Assembly: GCF_001552075.1 (NCBI RefSeq)
Contig: NZ_BCQM01000013.1
Coordinates: 1 to 59,633 of the forward strand
Reading direction: 5' to 3'
DNA: 59,633 nt
From: Arthrobacter luteolus NBRC 107841
Lineage (GTDB): Bacteria; Actinomycetota; Actinomycetes; Actinomycetales; Micrococcaceae
The translations under genes and the position numbers were made by a program. Shown in pieces: positions 8,320 through 17,433 of this stretch. Under the pieces are notes generated by a model that worked only from the letters and a program-made list of their open reading frames with translations, made no database searches and was not told the origin of the DNA. The number at the start of each line of letters is the position of its first letter. Positions within the stretch are counted from its first letter, which is position 1.

Positions 8320-9285
8320 TCAGCCGGGGGTCAGCACAAAGTCCCACGGGTCGGTGTTCCGGGAGCTCACCCGGATCTCTACCTCGAATCCCTGGTCCGT
8401 GAGGACGTTTTCCAGCGCGGACGCGGCCGGAGTGAGCCACAGCCACTCGCTGCCGAAATGGGACACATCAATGAGGTAGGGCCGGCCGTTGACGGCGGCT
8501 TCCCGGGCCTCGGAAGCGGGATGATGACGCAGGTCAGCCGTTACATACACATCCGCGTGCTGGGCCCGGACAGCGTCGAAGAGGCTGTCGCCGGCACCGC
8601 CGCAGACCGCTACCCGGTGGACAAGCCCCTGGGGATCGCCGGCAACCCGGACGCCGCCGGCGACAGCGGGCATAATGCTGAAGACCAGCTCGGCGAAATC
8701 AGCGAGCTTCATCACCTCCGGCAGGTTGCCAACCCGTCCGATGCCTTCTTCGGGAAGCCCGTTGGCAGCCGGCGCCAGGGGAACCGTGTCCTGGAGGCCA
8801 AAGGCATCGGCCAGCACATCCGACACTCCCCCGACGGCGCTGTCTCCGTTGGTATGGGCTGTCACCAGGGCGCAGCCGCTTTCGATCAGGCGGTGCACGG
8901 CCTCGCCCTTAAAGCTGGTGCCTGCCACCGAATTGACCGGTTTCAGCAGCAGGGGGTGGTGGGTCACCAGGAGGTCCGCACCCCATTCCAGGGCCTCGTC
9001 GATCACCTCATGGGTCGGGTCGACGGCGAAGAGTATCCGCTGCACCGTCCGGGAAGGACGGCCCAGGACCATACCGACGGCGTCCCAGTCCTCGGCGAGG
9101 GATTCCGGCCACAGTTCCTCCACAGCCACCAGCACGTCACCGACTGTGGGCTGCGCGAGGCCGCCGCTCTCCAGACTGCCCTGGCCCTCTGAACTGTCGT
9201 GTCCGTCCTGGTCCGCCGGGATTTCCGGGTTGTCCGTCTGCGGATCGCTGTTGCCGTCGTGCTCGCCGTCGCGTGGGATTTCCAT
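8320..9285 (-). CDS. Nif3/DUF34 family dinuclear metal-centre protein
   Basis: A 321-residue Nif3-like protein (also called GTP cyclohydrolase 1 type 2 homolog), a widespread family that forms toroidal hexamers with two metal ions per subunit. Metal-binding segments are visible as LLVTHHPLLL and, near the C-terminus, DVSHFGSE. The true biochemical role is unsettled and the GTP cyclohydrolase name should not be taken literally. The first 45 residues are acidic low-complexity sequence (rich in Asp, Glu, Gln and Ser) before the fold begins at about QPTVGDVLVAVEELWP. No in-frame ATG occurs between this tail and the domain. It is 73 bp upstream of the coiled-coil gene. Confidence 0.9.
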   Translation of the reverse strand: MEIPRDGEHDGNSDPQTDNPEIPADQDGHDSSEGQGSLESGGLAQPTVGDVLVAVEELWPESLAEDWDAVGMVLGRPSRTVQRILFAVDPTHEVIDEALEWGADLLVTHHPLLLKPVNSVAGTSFKGEAVHRLIESGCALVTAHTNGDSAVGGVSDVLADAFGLQDTVPLAPAANGLPEEGIGRVGNLPEVMKLADFAELVFSIMPAVAGGVRVAGDPQGLVHRVAVCGGAGDSLFDAVRAQHADVYVTADLRHHPASEAREAAVNGRPYLIDVSHFGSEWLWLTPAASALENVLTDQGFEVEIRVSSRNTDPWDFVLTPG

Positions 9286-9420
9286 AGGTATAAGTTCTAC
9301 CCCACCAGCGGTGCATCCACGCAGAGGAAACCGGCCCCGGGAAGTGCCGGGTTCTAAGAAGAACGCCCCCGGTTTACTCAGACGGGAATCTTTGGCATCC
9401 CCGTCGTCTTATATAAAGGC

Positions 9421-9945
9421 ATGAAGACGTATGTTCTAGGCGGAGGCTGCTTTTGGTGCCTCGACGCCATTTATCAGAAGACCCGCGGCGTGGAGAGCGT
9501 CGTTTCGGGCTACACCGGCGGTTTTACCGCCCACCCCGATTATGAGAGCGTCTGTTCCGGCATGACGGGGCACGCCGAAGTCGTGGCCGTGACCTTCGAC
9601 GAGGAAATTGTTCCCGCTGAAGTGATCCTCGACATGTTCTTCATTTCCCACGATCCGACCACCCTGAACCGCCAGGGATACGACGTCGGCACCCAGTACC
9701 GCTCGTCGATGTTCTACCGGACAGAGGAAGAGCGGGAGGAGATGGAGAAGGCCCTGCAGCGGGCACAGGCGAACTGGAGCGATCCGATTGTCACGGAAAT
9801 CACGCGGCTTCCCACCTTCCACCGGGCTGAGGAAACCCACCAGAACTTCTACGCCAAGCATCCTGAGCAGGGGTACTGCCAGGTGATCATCAATCCGAAG
9901 CTGGCAAAGGCCCGGAAATATTACGCCGAATGGCTTGACAACTAA
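9421..9945 (+). CDS. msrA: Peptide methionine-S-sulfoxide reductase
   Basis: Repairs oxidised methionine (S-epimer) in proteins using thioredoxin. The 174-residue length is typical of the short form. The signature GGGCFWC is at residues 7-13, with Cys10 the attacking cysteine; a further Cys lies in HPEQGYCQ near the C-terminus and could be the resolving residue. The family segment GYTGG and the H-A-E-V strand ([12 protein letters not shown]) are intact. The ATG at 9421 is the only start in front of the signature; the ribosome binding site is weak (AAAGGC). It is 82 bp upstream of cysK on the same strand, so a shared redox or sulfur response is possible. Confidence 0.95.
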   Translation: MKTYVLGGGCFWCLDAIYQKTRGVESVVSGYTGGFTAHPDYESVCSGMTGHAEVVAVTFDEEIVPAEVILDMFFISHDPTTLNRQGYDVGTQYRSSMFYRTEEEREEMEKALQRAQANWSDPIVTEITRLPTFHRAEETHQNFYAKHPEQGYCQVIINPKLAKARKYYAEWLDN

Positions 9946-10027
9946 TCATGATGATGCGTGGCGATACGCTGGAAGAAACACAGTTCCGCAACCGGTTCAC
10001 AGGCCTTACGAACAGAGGAAAAGTCAC

Positions 10028-10963
10028 ATGGCACGAATCTACGATGATGTAACCCAGCTGGTCGGCGGGACTCCCCTGGTCCGCCTGAACCGCCTCGCCG
10101 AGGGCCTCCCCGGTGACGTTGCGGTCAAGCTTGAGTTCTACAACCCCGCCAATTCCGTCAAGGACCGGATTGGCGTGGCGATTGTCGACGCCGCCGAAAA
10201 GGCCGGCGCGCTGCGTCCGGGCGGCACCATCGTGGAGGGCACCTCCGGCAACACCGGAATCGCCCTGGCCATGGTCGGCGCCGCACGCGGCTACAAGGTC
10301 ATCCTGACCATGCCTGAGACCATGTCGACGGAACGCCGGGTCATGCTGCGTGCCTATGGTGCGGAGATCGTCCTCACACCGGGTGCAGACGGCATGCGCG
10401 GCGCCGTGGATAAAGCCAAGGAAATCGTGGCCACCACAGACAACGCGATCTGGGCGCAGCAGTTCGCCAACCCGGCCAACGTGGAGATCCACCGGGCCAC
10501 CACCGCCGAGGAGATCTGGGAAGACACCGATGGCAAGGTGGACATTTTCGTGGCGGGAGTCGGCACCGGCGGTACTGTCACCGGCGTTGGCCAGGTCTTG
10601 AAGAAGCGGAAGCCGGAAGTGCAGATCGTCGCGGTTGAGCCGAAGGACTCCGCCATCCTCAACGGCGGTTCGCCCGGTCCGCACAAGATCCAGGGCATCG
10701 GCGCCAACTTCGTGCCTGAAATCCTGGACACCGAGATTTATGACGAGGTCTTCGATGCCTCCATCGAGGACTCCGTGGCGACCGCCCGGGCGCTGGGAAC
10801 CCAGGAGGGTATTCTGGGCGGCATCTCCTCCGGCGCGATCGTCTGGGCAGCACTTGAGCTGGCCAAGCGGCCGGAGAACGCCGGTAAGCTGATCGTGGCT
10901 GTTGTCTGTGACTTCGGCGAACGCTACATCTCCACGGTTCTCTACGACGATATCCGCGGCTAG
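10028..10963 (+). CDS. cysK: Cysteine synthase A (O-acetylserine sulfhydrylase)
   Basis: Pyridoxal-phosphate enzyme that makes cysteine from O-acetylserine and sulfide. The PLP lysine is Lys45 in NSVKDRIG, and the phosphate/substrate loop TSGNTG is at 72-77. The glycine-rich GTGGT loop and the C-terminal SSGA segment are also present. Length 311 residues is normal. The ATG at 10028 follows AGAGGAAAAG and gives the canonical N-terminus [18 protein letters not shown]; the longer in-frame reading from 9935 overlaps msrA and lacks family similarity. cysE follows 43 bp later, giving the full serine-to-cysteine route in one operon. Confidence 0.96.
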   Translation: MARIYDDVTQLVGGTPLVRLNRLAEGLPGDVAVKLEFYNPANSVKDRIGVAIVDAAEKAGALRPGGTIVEGTSGNTGIALAMVGAARGYKVILTMPETMSTERRVMLRAYGAEIVLTPGADGMRGAVDKAKEIVATTDNAIWAQQFANPANVEIHRATTAEEIWEDTDGKVDIFVAGVGTGGTVTGVGQVLKKRKPEVQIVAVEPKDSAILNGGSPGPHKIQGIGANFVPEILDTEIYDEVFDASIEDSVATARALGTQEGILGGISSGAIVWAALELAKRPENAGKLIVAVVCDFGERYISTVLYDDIRG

Positions 10964-11006
10964 CCAGCCCGCCCCCCGGGCGGAAAATCCAAGCAGAAAG
11001 TCCCAC

Positions 11007-11591
11007 GTGAGCCTCCTGTCACGACTGCGTGAAGACCTCGACGCCGCCGCGTCCCACGACCCGGCGGCGCGGGGTCCGCTCGAGAACATCGTTGTCTATT
11101 CCGGACTGCATGCCATCTGGATGCACCGGCTGACCCACAAGATGTGGGCAAACCCCGCTCTCCGCTTCCCTGCGCGGGCACTCTCCCAGATCACCCGCTT
11201 TGCCACCGGCATCGAAATCCATCCGGGGGCGACCATCGGCAGGCGTTTCTTCATCGATCACGGCATGGGCGTCGTTATTGGCGAGACCGCTGAGATCGGT
11301 GACGACGTGATGCTCTATCACGGGGTAACCCTGGGCGGGCGTTCACTGGCAAAGGTCAAGCGGCATCCCACGCTGTGCAACGGGGTGGTGGTGGGCGCCG
11401 GGGCAAAGGTCCTGGGCCCGGTCACCATCGGCGCCAACAGTGCTGTGGGGGCCAACGCCGTCGTCGTCAAGGACGCCCCGGCGGATTCGATCATCACGGG
11501 CATCCCGGCCACCTGGCGCCACCGCGATGCCAAGATGACCCAGCCGGCCGTGGATCCCGCCGAGTACGTCGACCCGGCTATCTATATCTAG
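11007..11591 (+). CDS. cysE: Serine O-acetyltransferase
   Basis: Acetylates serine with acetyl-CoA to give O-acetylserine, the CysK substrate. The 194-residue short form contains the left-handed beta-helix hexapeptide repeats ([30 protein letters not shown] and onward), including the catalytic-type His-Gly-Met-Gly segment. The protein ends in Ile (PAIYI). A C-terminal Ile is the residue CysE inserts into the CysK active site in cysteine synthase complexes of other bacteria, so complex formation is plausible. The GTG at 11007 is the first start that gives the standard N-terminal helix ([12 protein letters not shown]). A strong terminator follows. Confidence 0.95.
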   Translation: MSLLSRLREDLDAAASHDPAARGPLENIVVYSGLHAIWMHRLTHKMWANPALRFPARALSQITRFATGIEIHPGATIGRRFFIDHGMGVVIGETAEIGDDVMLYHGVTLGGRSLAKVKRHPTLCNGVVVGAGAKVLGPVTIGANSAVGANAVVVKDAPADSIITGIPATWRHRDAKMTQPAVDPAEYVDPAIYI

Positions 11592-11614
11592 CCGGATCCA
11601 GCAGCAGCCCAGTC

Positions 11615-11660
11615 AGACAAAAGGCCGGCCGCCCCTTTCGGGGCGGCCGGCCTTTTGTCT
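11615..11660. terminator. Bidirectional terminator between cysE and gnd
   Basis: A perfect 21-bp inverted repeat (AGACAAAAGGCCGGCCGCCCC and its mirror) with a TTTC loop; its A-rich and T-rich edges suit termination on both strands. It lies between convergent genes. Confidence 0.9.
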
Positions 11661-11671
11661 GCATGAATTAT

Positions 11672-13108
11672 CTAGTGAGTGTCCACCGCTTCGATTTCTG
11701 AGTGGTCACCGCTCCACAGCGTGTGGAACGTGCCCTCGGCGTCGACCCGGTTGTAGGTGTGCGCGCCGAAGAGGTCGCGCAGGCCCTGGGTCAGGGCAGC
11801 GGGCAGGCGCTTGCGGCGCAGGCCGTCATAGTAGGCCAGCGACGAGGAGAAGACCGGAACCGGAATCCCCAGCTGCACTGCAACCGAGACCACCCGGCGC
11901 CAGGCCGGAAGGGCTGCTGCGATGGACTCGGCGAAGGCCGGGGCCAGCAGCAGGTTGGCAGGTGCCTGGTTACCCGCGTACGCCTTCATAATGTCGTCCA
12001 GCAGCTCCGCACGGATGATGCAGCCCGCGCGCCACAGGGAGGCGATCTCGTCCAGCTTCAGATCCCAGCCGTACGTCTTGGCAGCACCGGTGAGCATGTC
12101 CAGACCCTGGGCGTAGCTGACCAGCTTGGATGCGTACAGCGCCTGGCGCACGTCTTCGACAAAGGTTTCCGGCAGCTCGACGGCCTGTTCCTCGCCGGCG
12201 AGGATGCCCTGAGCCTCTTCGCGCTGGCTGCGCTGGGACGAAAGGGCGCGGGCGAACACGGATTCGGCGATCGCCGACACCGGGGAGCCGAGATCCAGAC
12301 CGGAGACGACGGTCCAGCGGCCGGTGCCCTTCTGTCCCGCGGAGTCCACCACAACGTCAACGAACGGCTTGCCGGTCTTGGCATCCGTATGGGCCAGGAC
12401 TTCGGCGGTGATCTCGATGAGGAAGGAGCTCAGCTGGCCCTTGTTCCATTCGGTGAAGATCTCTGCCTGCTCGGCCGGTTCGATGCCCGCAGCGGAGCGC
12501 AGCAGGTCATAGGCTTCGCCAATAACCTGCATGTCGGCGTATTCGATGCCGTTGTGGACCATCTTCACGAAGTGGCCCGCCCCATCGGTACCGACCCAGG
12601 TGCAGCACGGTTCACCGTTGTACTTGGCGGAGATTTTCTCCAGCATGGGACCGAGGGAATCGTAGGATTCACGCGAGCCGCCGGGCATGATCGAGGGGCC
12701 GAGCAGCGCCCCTTCCTCGCCGCCGGAAACGCCGACGCCCACGAAGTGAAGGTCCTTTTCCGCCAGGGCGGCTTCGCGGCGGCGCGTGTCCTCGTAGTGC
12801 GAGTTGCCGGCGTCAATGACGATGTCGCCTGCTTCCAGGAGCGGGACCAGCTGGTCGATGACCGAGTCAACAGGCGCTCCGGCCTTCACCATGATCAGCA
12901 CGCGGCGCGGCTTCTCCAGCGAATCGACGAGTTCCTGCAGCGTCTCCGTGCGGATAAAGTCGCCTTCATCGCCGTGCGCGGAGAGCAGGGCATCCGTCTT
13001 TTCCACTGACCGGTTGTGCAGGGCCACCGTGTAGCCGTTGCGGGCCAGGTTGCGGGCGAGGTTGGCCCCCATAACGGCCAGGCCGGTCACACCTATCTGT
13101 GCGCTCAA
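11672..13108 (-). CDS. gnd: 6-phosphogluconate dehydrogenase (decarboxylating), NADP type
   Basis: Converts 6-phosphogluconate to ribulose 5-phosphate with CO2 release and NADPH formation in the pentose phosphate pathway. The 478-residue length and the GLAVMGANLARN nucleotide-binding loop (residues 9-20) match the long, homodimeric class. The substrate signature GVGVSGGEEGA, the KMVHNGIEY catalytic-Lys segment and the C-terminal QGLRDLFGAHTYNR region are all intact. The start codon is TTG (13106-13108), supported by GGAGTGAA just upstream and by the start of the conserved strand at residue 4. No pentose phosphate partner is adjacent. Confidence 0.95.
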   Translation of the reverse strand: MSAQIGVTGLAVMGANLARNLARNGYTVALHNRSVEKTDALLSAHGDEGDFIRTETLQELVDSLEKPRRVLIMVKAGAPVDSVIDQLVPLLEAGDIVIDAGNSHYEDTRRREAALAEKDLHFVGVGVSGGEEGALLGPSIMPGGSRESYDSLGPMLEKISAKYNGEPCCTWVGTDGAGHFVKMVHNGIEYADMQVIGEAYDLLRSAAGIEPAEQAEIFTEWNKGQLSSFLIEITAEVLAHTDAKTGKPFVDVVVDSAGQKGTGRWTVVSGLDLGSPVSAIAESVFARALSSQRSQREEAQGILAGEEQAVELPETFVEDVRQALYASKLVSYAQGLDMLTGAAKTYGWDLKLDEIASLWRAGCIIRAELLDDIMKAYAGNQAPANLLLAPAFAESIAAALPAWRRVVSVAVQLGIPVPVFSSSLAYYDGLRRKRLPAALTQGLRDLFGAHTYNRVDAEGTFHTLWSGDHSEIEAVDTH

Positions 13109-13283
13109 AGTTCACTCCAAGGATTCTTTAGGTGCCGCTTGCCGCAGCACGGTGTCGGCGCACCGATCGCGCCGTCTTCAGGCTCCAGCCTATTCTCCCG
13201 GAGGCTGCCCCCGCCACACGGGGGTGTGCGACGCGCGACACGTCCGCCGTCAGCCGCAGCTTTCCGGTCCCGGCCGCCAGTGG

Positions 13284-14720
13284 CTAGACCCCTTCGACCA
13301 CCGGCAGGCGACCGGAACGCACCGCCTTCGCGAAGGCCTGGTAGTCGGCTTCATTTTGATCGGCGTACCGTTCACAGAAGTCCGTGACGGCGTTGTCGAA
13401 CTTCTCGCTCTTGCCAAGGTAGGCAGCGATTGCGATCGGATCCCCCGCCCTGGCATGGGCCCTGGCCAAAGTCCAGCCACAGATGCGGGCGTAAAACTCC
13501 ATCCCGAGGGGTTTCATCGCCTCCACGACGACGGCGCCCTTCATATCCCTGAGCTGACGCCAGTACAGGTACCGGTTGTCCTGCACTCCTTTTGTCCAGC
13601 CCAGGAAAATATCGCTGGCGGCCTGCATCCGCCGCTGGCCCTGCACCACCCGCTCACCCGGCTGGCGGTATTTGCTTTTCGGCAGGTGGTCCTCGAGGAC
13701 GGAGCGCGTCGCTTCCTTCACTTGGAGGAACAACGGGTCCTCCGAATCGCGGCCCTGAAGCAAGACGATGAAGGCCCGGGTGCCGACGCTGCCGACACCC
13801 ACCACCTTGCGGGCGACGTCTACCGTTTCGAAGCGCTCGAGGAGCAGCCGCCTGTCGTCCGGCAGGCTGGCCCGGTAGGACCGGAGCTGCTCCCGGGCCG
13901 CCTCCTGCATCTCCTCCGGGGACAAGCCCAGGGAATCGCCAAGCTCGCGGACGGGGATCAGGATCGGCGGCTGGCTGGCGATCCTGTATTTACCGTCCAC
14001 CCGCTCGGCCAGCTTGGACAGCGCCTGCAGGCTGTCCCGGGAACGTGCCTTCCGGGCGGCCTTCTCTGCGTTCTTTTCCGCTCGTTTCGCAGCTTTTTTC
14101 TCTGCCTTGCCCTTGCTGGTCTCCCCCGCCAGCTGGATAGCCGACAGAACATCCGCCTCCGCCAGACGCGCGTACCAGACGTCCATAACGCCCATCTGGG
14201 CGAAGCCGTGCATCGCTTCGCGGTAAGCCTGCGCCGCCGCAAGGGTGACCGTGTGTGCTGCCTCGCTCGTGAAGGCGTTGTTCCTGGCCGCGATGGTGAA
14301 ACTCGCTGACATCCGCAGCAGGTCGTACTCGAAGGGTCCAGGGAGTGTCTCGTCAAAGTCGTTGAGGTCGAAAACCAGGATCCGCTCCGGCGAACCGAAC
14401 ACTCCGAAGTTGGACAGGTGGGCGTCGCCGCACAGCTGGGTGGTCAGGCCGGCCCTCGGCACGTCTTTGAGGTCAGCGGCCATGATCTTGGCCGCTCCGC
14501 GGTAGAAAGTAAACGGAGAGGCAAGCATCCTGCCGTGGCGCACCGGCACGAGGTCCGGCTCGCGGGTGCGGTTCTGCTCCTCGATGAGCGAGACGGGGTC
14601 CGGGCGCCCGGGCGCGGGGGCCCATCCCCTGAGGGCGGAGAGCGGTGCCGCGTTCCGGCAGTCCTTGCCGGCTGCCACCCGTTCCGTGACGCTTGGGTGC
14701 TTGACCTTGGTTCTGACCAT
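13284..14720 (-). CDS. DUF2252 protein, kinase-like fold
   Basis: A 478-residue DUF2252 protein of unknown function. The segment CGDAHLSNFG (residues 98-106) followed by VFDLNDFDET (116-124) looks like the catalytic loop (HGDxxxxN) and metal-binding Asp segment of aminoglycoside-phosphotransferase and protein-kinase folds, so ATP-dependent phosphotransfer is a reasonable guess, not an established activity. A highly charged Lys/Ala/Glu stretch lies near residues 200-222. The ATG at 14720 is chosen because GGAGAGG lies 9 nt upstream; an ATG at 14738 has no such site. It is divergent from the antiporter gene across about 250 bp. Confidence 0.85.
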   Translation of the reverse strand: MVRTKVKHPSVTERVAAGKDCRNAAPLSALRGWAPAPGRPDPVSLIEEQNRTREPDLVPVRHGRMLASPFTFYRGAAKIMAADLKDVPRAGLTTQLCGDAHLSNFGVFGSPERILVFDLNDFDETLPGPFEYDLLRMSASFTIAARNNAFTSEAAHTVTLAAAQAYREAMHGFAQMGVMDVWYARLAEADVLSAIQLAGETSKGKAEKKAAKRAEKNAEKAARKARSRDSLQALSKLAERVDGKYRIASQPPILIPVRELGDSLGLSPEEMQEAAREQLRSYRASLPDDRRLLLERFETVDVARKVVGVGSVGTRAFIVLLQGRDSEDPLFLQVKEATRSVLEDHLPKSKYRQPGERVVQGQRRMQAASDIFLGWTKGVQDNRYLYWRQLRDMKGAVVVEAMKPLGMEFYARICGWTLARAHARAGDPIAIAAYLGKSEKFDNAVTDFCERYADQNEADYQAFAKAVRSGRLPVVEGV

Positions 14721-14967
14721 GATCGGCGACCTCTCCATGTCAGCTTGCTGCACCACCGGGCCCGTGCGTTCCAGGGGGGGCAGTGCCCGGCCCTCGAGGT
14801 CTAAAGAATATCGGATCGACTTCCCCGGACGGGATGGTCTGTGCCGCTTTGGCCTTCCCTGAACCCGTTCCCGCCCCTCATCTTCCTGGCCGCACCGCCT
14901 GCCCGGAGCCGCACTATCGACGGCTCCTGCACGGTCTCGTAGGTTGAAACCGGACGGGGAGGAACAG

Positions 14968-16170
14968 ATGATCGCGTTACTGCTCGCAGCCATAGTACTG
15001 ATAACGGTCAGTGCTTTCTCGGGGCCGCTTGCCCGGCGCGGCGTGACCTCTGCCATGGCTTTCCTGCTGGCTGGACTGATCCTCGGTGCGGCATTGGACG
15101 GCTCGCTCGGGTTAGGCCTGGAAAACGCCGCAGTTCTGGGGGTAGCTGAGCTGGCCCTGGTCTTCCTCCTCTTTACCGACGCTGCCCGTGTTGACCTTGG
15201 ATTACTCCGCCGGAGCATCGGATGGCCGGGACGGTTGCTGACGATTGGGCTCCCGTTGACCCTCCTCCTCGGATTCGGTGCCGGGCTGCTGATTTTTCCC
15301 GGCCTCCCCCTGGCCAGTGCCTTCCTGCTCTCCGCCATGCTCTGCGCAACTGACGCTGCGCTCGGTCACCGGGTTGTCGAAGACCCCGCGGTACCAGGAA
15401 AGGTGCGCCAGGCGCTGAATGTGGAAAGCGGGCTGAACGATGGAATCGCGGTCCCGTTCTTCCTGGTATCCCTCGACATCTCGATGTCCGCATTGGAGGG
15501 GGGCGTGCGGTCGGCTGTGGTGGTTGCCATCACGGAGCAGATCGGCTGGGGAATGCTGGCCGGCGTCGTGATGGGGGGAGCAGGCGGATATATATTGCGG
15601 GTAGCCTCCAGTCGAGCGTGGTTCCAGCAGGAGTGGCGCCAGCCGGGAACACTGGCGGTTGCTGTGGGCGCCTATGCGGCGGCGGTTTCGCTGGGAGGCA
15701 GCGCATTCCTCGCCGCCTTCGTGGCAGGCCTGGCCTATCGCCTGGTCAAGGGCTCCGCGAACGTTGACACGAGTTACTTCACGGGCGAGGTAGGCAGCAC
15801 ATTGGCCGCGGCGACCTGGATGATTTTCGGCGCGGTGGCGGTCCTGACCGCACTCCCGCACATCACCTGGCAAGTCCTTGCCTACGCCCTGCTAAGCCTG
15901 ACGGTCGTGCGGATGCTGCCGGTCGCCGTCGCTATGATCGGCAGCGGCGCACAGTGGCAGACCAAGGCGTTCATGGGGTGGTTCGGGCCCCGCGGACTGG
16001 CCTCCGTGGTGTTTGCCCTGCTGGCCTTCGAGCGGGGACCTCCAGCGGCCACCACGCTGCTCACGACGGTGGTCGTGACTGTCGGGCTGAGTGTGTTCGC
16101 ACATGGACTGTCGGCAAAACCGCTGATTGCTGCCTACCAGCGCTGGGCTGCGGCGAGCCCCGGAAAATAG
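14968..16170 (+). CDS. Cation/proton antiporter, CPA1/NhaP-like
   Basis: A 400-residue integral membrane protein with about 12 hydrophobic segments and the sodium/proton exchanger pattern. Helix-5-like ATDAALGHRVVED and the nearby NVESGLNDGIAVPFF carry the acidic ND-type ion-binding pair typical of CPA1 antiporters. The C-terminal membrane segment MGWFGPRGLASVVFALL is also characteristic. The ion (Na+ or K+) cannot be told. The ATG at 14968 follows GGGGAGGA, while the earlier in-frame ATG at 14944 lacks a site. No large cytoplasmic regulatory domain follows the membrane part. Confidence 0.88.
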   Translation: MIALLLAAIVLITVSAFSGPLARRGVTSAMAFLLAGLILGAALDGSLGLGLENAAVLGVAELALVFLLFTDAARVDLGLLRRSIGWPGRLLTIGLPLTLLLGFGAGLLIFPGLPLASAFLLSAMLCATDAALGHRVVEDPAVPGKVRQALNVESGLNDGIAVPFFLVSLDISMSALEGGVRSAVVVAITEQIGWGMLAGVVMGGAGGYILRVASSRAWFQQEWRQPGTLAVAVGAYAAAVSLGGSAFLAAFVAGLAYRLVKGSANVDTSYFTGEVGSTLAAATWMIFGAVAVLTALPHITWQVLAYALLSLTVVRMLPVAVAMIGSGAQWQTKAFMGWFGPRGLASVVFALLAFERGPPAATTLLTTVVVTVGLSVFAHGLSAKPLIAAYQRWAAASPGK

Positions 16171-16226
16171 TGCCCGCTCCGGAGAATAGGCCCGCACCCG
16201 GTGCACCTTTCCCGCCGCCACTTGGG

Positions 16227-17093
16227 TTAGCCGGAGCTTTCCAGTTCCCACCGGTTGACGATCGCGGCGGCGCCTTCAAGGACCGAGATGCCTTCGTCGA
16301 GGGTTTCCGTGCCGGCGGTCAGCACGACGATGCTGTACTCCGTGGTGCCACCGACCACGAAACCTGAGCTGCCCACGTTCCAGTCAAGGAAGTCATCCTG
16401 CAGCCAGCCGTTCTTCAACCCCACTTCGGCCGTGGGATTGAGGATGCCTGCGGTAATTCCCCAAGCCTGTTCCGGCGAGACGTTTTCCAGGAGGCTGGCT
16501 GCGTAATCCTGCAGGTCGGGGCGGATCCAGTCGACGCCGAGAGCCACCGCCGTGGCTATGCGCAGCTGGTCTTCGGCGGTCGTTTCGTTCGCACCCCAGA
16601 TGTCTGTCGCTTCCGTCCCGGTGACCCCCAGCAGCCCGTACGTCCGCTGGAGTTCCTCCGCCCCGCCGATACCGGAGTAGAGCTCGTCGGTGGCAGCGTT
16701 ATCACTCTGGCCGATCATCAGTTCTGCCAGCAACTGCTCCGTCTCGGTCAGGCCGCGTTCCTCTTCCGTGGCCTGCCGCAGGAGGGTCAGCAGGATCGGC
16801 ACTTTAACCAGGCTGGCCTCGAGGTACCGGCCCTCGGCGTTGTAGGACCAGGCGTGGCCGGAATCGTACTCGTAGATGGCAACGGAGATGGCGATACCGG
16901 TCTCCGCGGCATAGCTGTCGAGCTCGGCCCGCAGCGCCAGCTCCGGTTCCTCGGTGGCCGACGGCGTTTCAGTGCTGCCGGGCAGCGTCACCGTCTGCGC
17001 TTCGGGTTCGCCGGTGCATCCGGAGACGGCCGTGACCAGCATTCCTGCTGCCAGCAGGAATGCCAGAAAAGGCTTCAGGAAGGCAGTGCGCAA
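16227..17093 (-). CDS. Class A beta-lactamase-like serine hydrolase lipoprotein
   Basis: A 288-residue secreted lipoprotein: a basic N-terminus, hydrophobic core and lipobox AVSGC (Cys26), followed by a Thr/Pro/Glu-rich spacer to about residue 50. The serine penicillin-recognising fold shows Ser94 and Lys97 in SLVK, SDN at 130-132 and KNG at 227-229 in place of KTG/KSG. I cannot identify the class A general-base Glu near residue 166, where the sequence is GVTGTEATDIWG. It may be a beta-lactamase, a D,D-peptidase or an inactive relative, and resistance should not be assumed. It ends 56 bp from the convergent antiporter gene. Confidence 0.82.
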   Translation of the reverse strand: MRTAFLKPFLAFLLAAGMLVTAVSGCTGEPEAQTVTLPGSTETPSATEEPELALRAELDSYAAETGIAISVAIYEYDSGHAWSYNAEGRYLEASLVKVPILLTLLRQATEEERGLTETEQLLAELMIGQSDNAATDELYSGIGGAEELQRTYGLLGVTGTEATDIWGANETTAEDQLRIATAVALGVDWIRPDLQDYAASLLENVSPEQAWGITAGILNPTAEVGLKNGWLQDDFLDWNVGSSGFVVGGTTEYSIVVLTAGTETLDEGISVLEGAAAIVNRWELESSG

Positions 17094-17233
17094 AATGATT
17101 GTTTCTTTCAGGTTCCAGTGGGACGGCGATGCACAAAGTGCACCTGTTCCTTGGTAGCAGTGGAGTCTTTGAGTTGGATGTGCGCCCTCTGTCCGGCTGC
17201 TCAGAATCGTTGGTGCCCCCGGGGCCGGGCACG

Positions 17234-17270
17234 AAAAAACCCGCCTGCAGTTGTTACCGCAGGCGGGTTT
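17234..17270 (-). terminator. Intrinsic terminator after tRNA-Val
   Basis: AAACCCGCCTGC and GCAGGCGGGTTT form a 12-bp perfect stem; on the minus strand it ends in a run of six T. It lies 7 bp beyond the tRNA 3' end. Confidence 0.88.
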
Positions 17271-17276
17271 AGCCGG

Positions 17277-17349
17277 TGGGTCCTACCGGGATCGAACCGA
17301 TGACATCCACGGTGTAAACGTGGCGCTCTACCAGCTGAGCTAAAGACCC
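17277..17349 (-). tRNA. tRNA-Val (anticodon UAC)
   Basis: A 73-nt cloverleaf reads cleanly on the minus strand: acceptor GGGTCTT/AGGACCC (one G-U pair), D arm GCTC/GAGC, anticodon stem CCACG/CGTGG with loop TTTACAC, T arm ATCGG/CCGGT around TTCGATC. The anticodon TAC reads GUA valine codons, rare in such high-GC genomes. CCA is not fully encoded (ACCG follows). Confidence 0.95.
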
Positions 17350-17433
17350 GACGTGACCCGTTATGCCAGCTGGGAAAACCCGGCCAGCGCCGCATCACGA
17401 GGAATTACATTACCGGAAAGCTGCACCAAACGC

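Noticed and set aside
6000-9300. Defence island
   Set aside because: RNase H, a coiled-coil protein and Nif3 together looked unusual at first, but the same order occurs in mycobacteria as housekeeping genes.
14721-15338. N-terminal extension of the DUF2252 protein
   Set aside because: The extra 206 residues are Arg/Pro-rich, overlap the divergent antiporter gene and have no ribosome binding site, whereas GGAGAGG supports the ATG at 14720.
16227-17093. Antibiotic-resistance beta-lactamase
   Set aside because: The class A fold is present, but KNG replaces KTG/KSG and the Glu166-type base is not identifiable, so resistance cannot be claimed.
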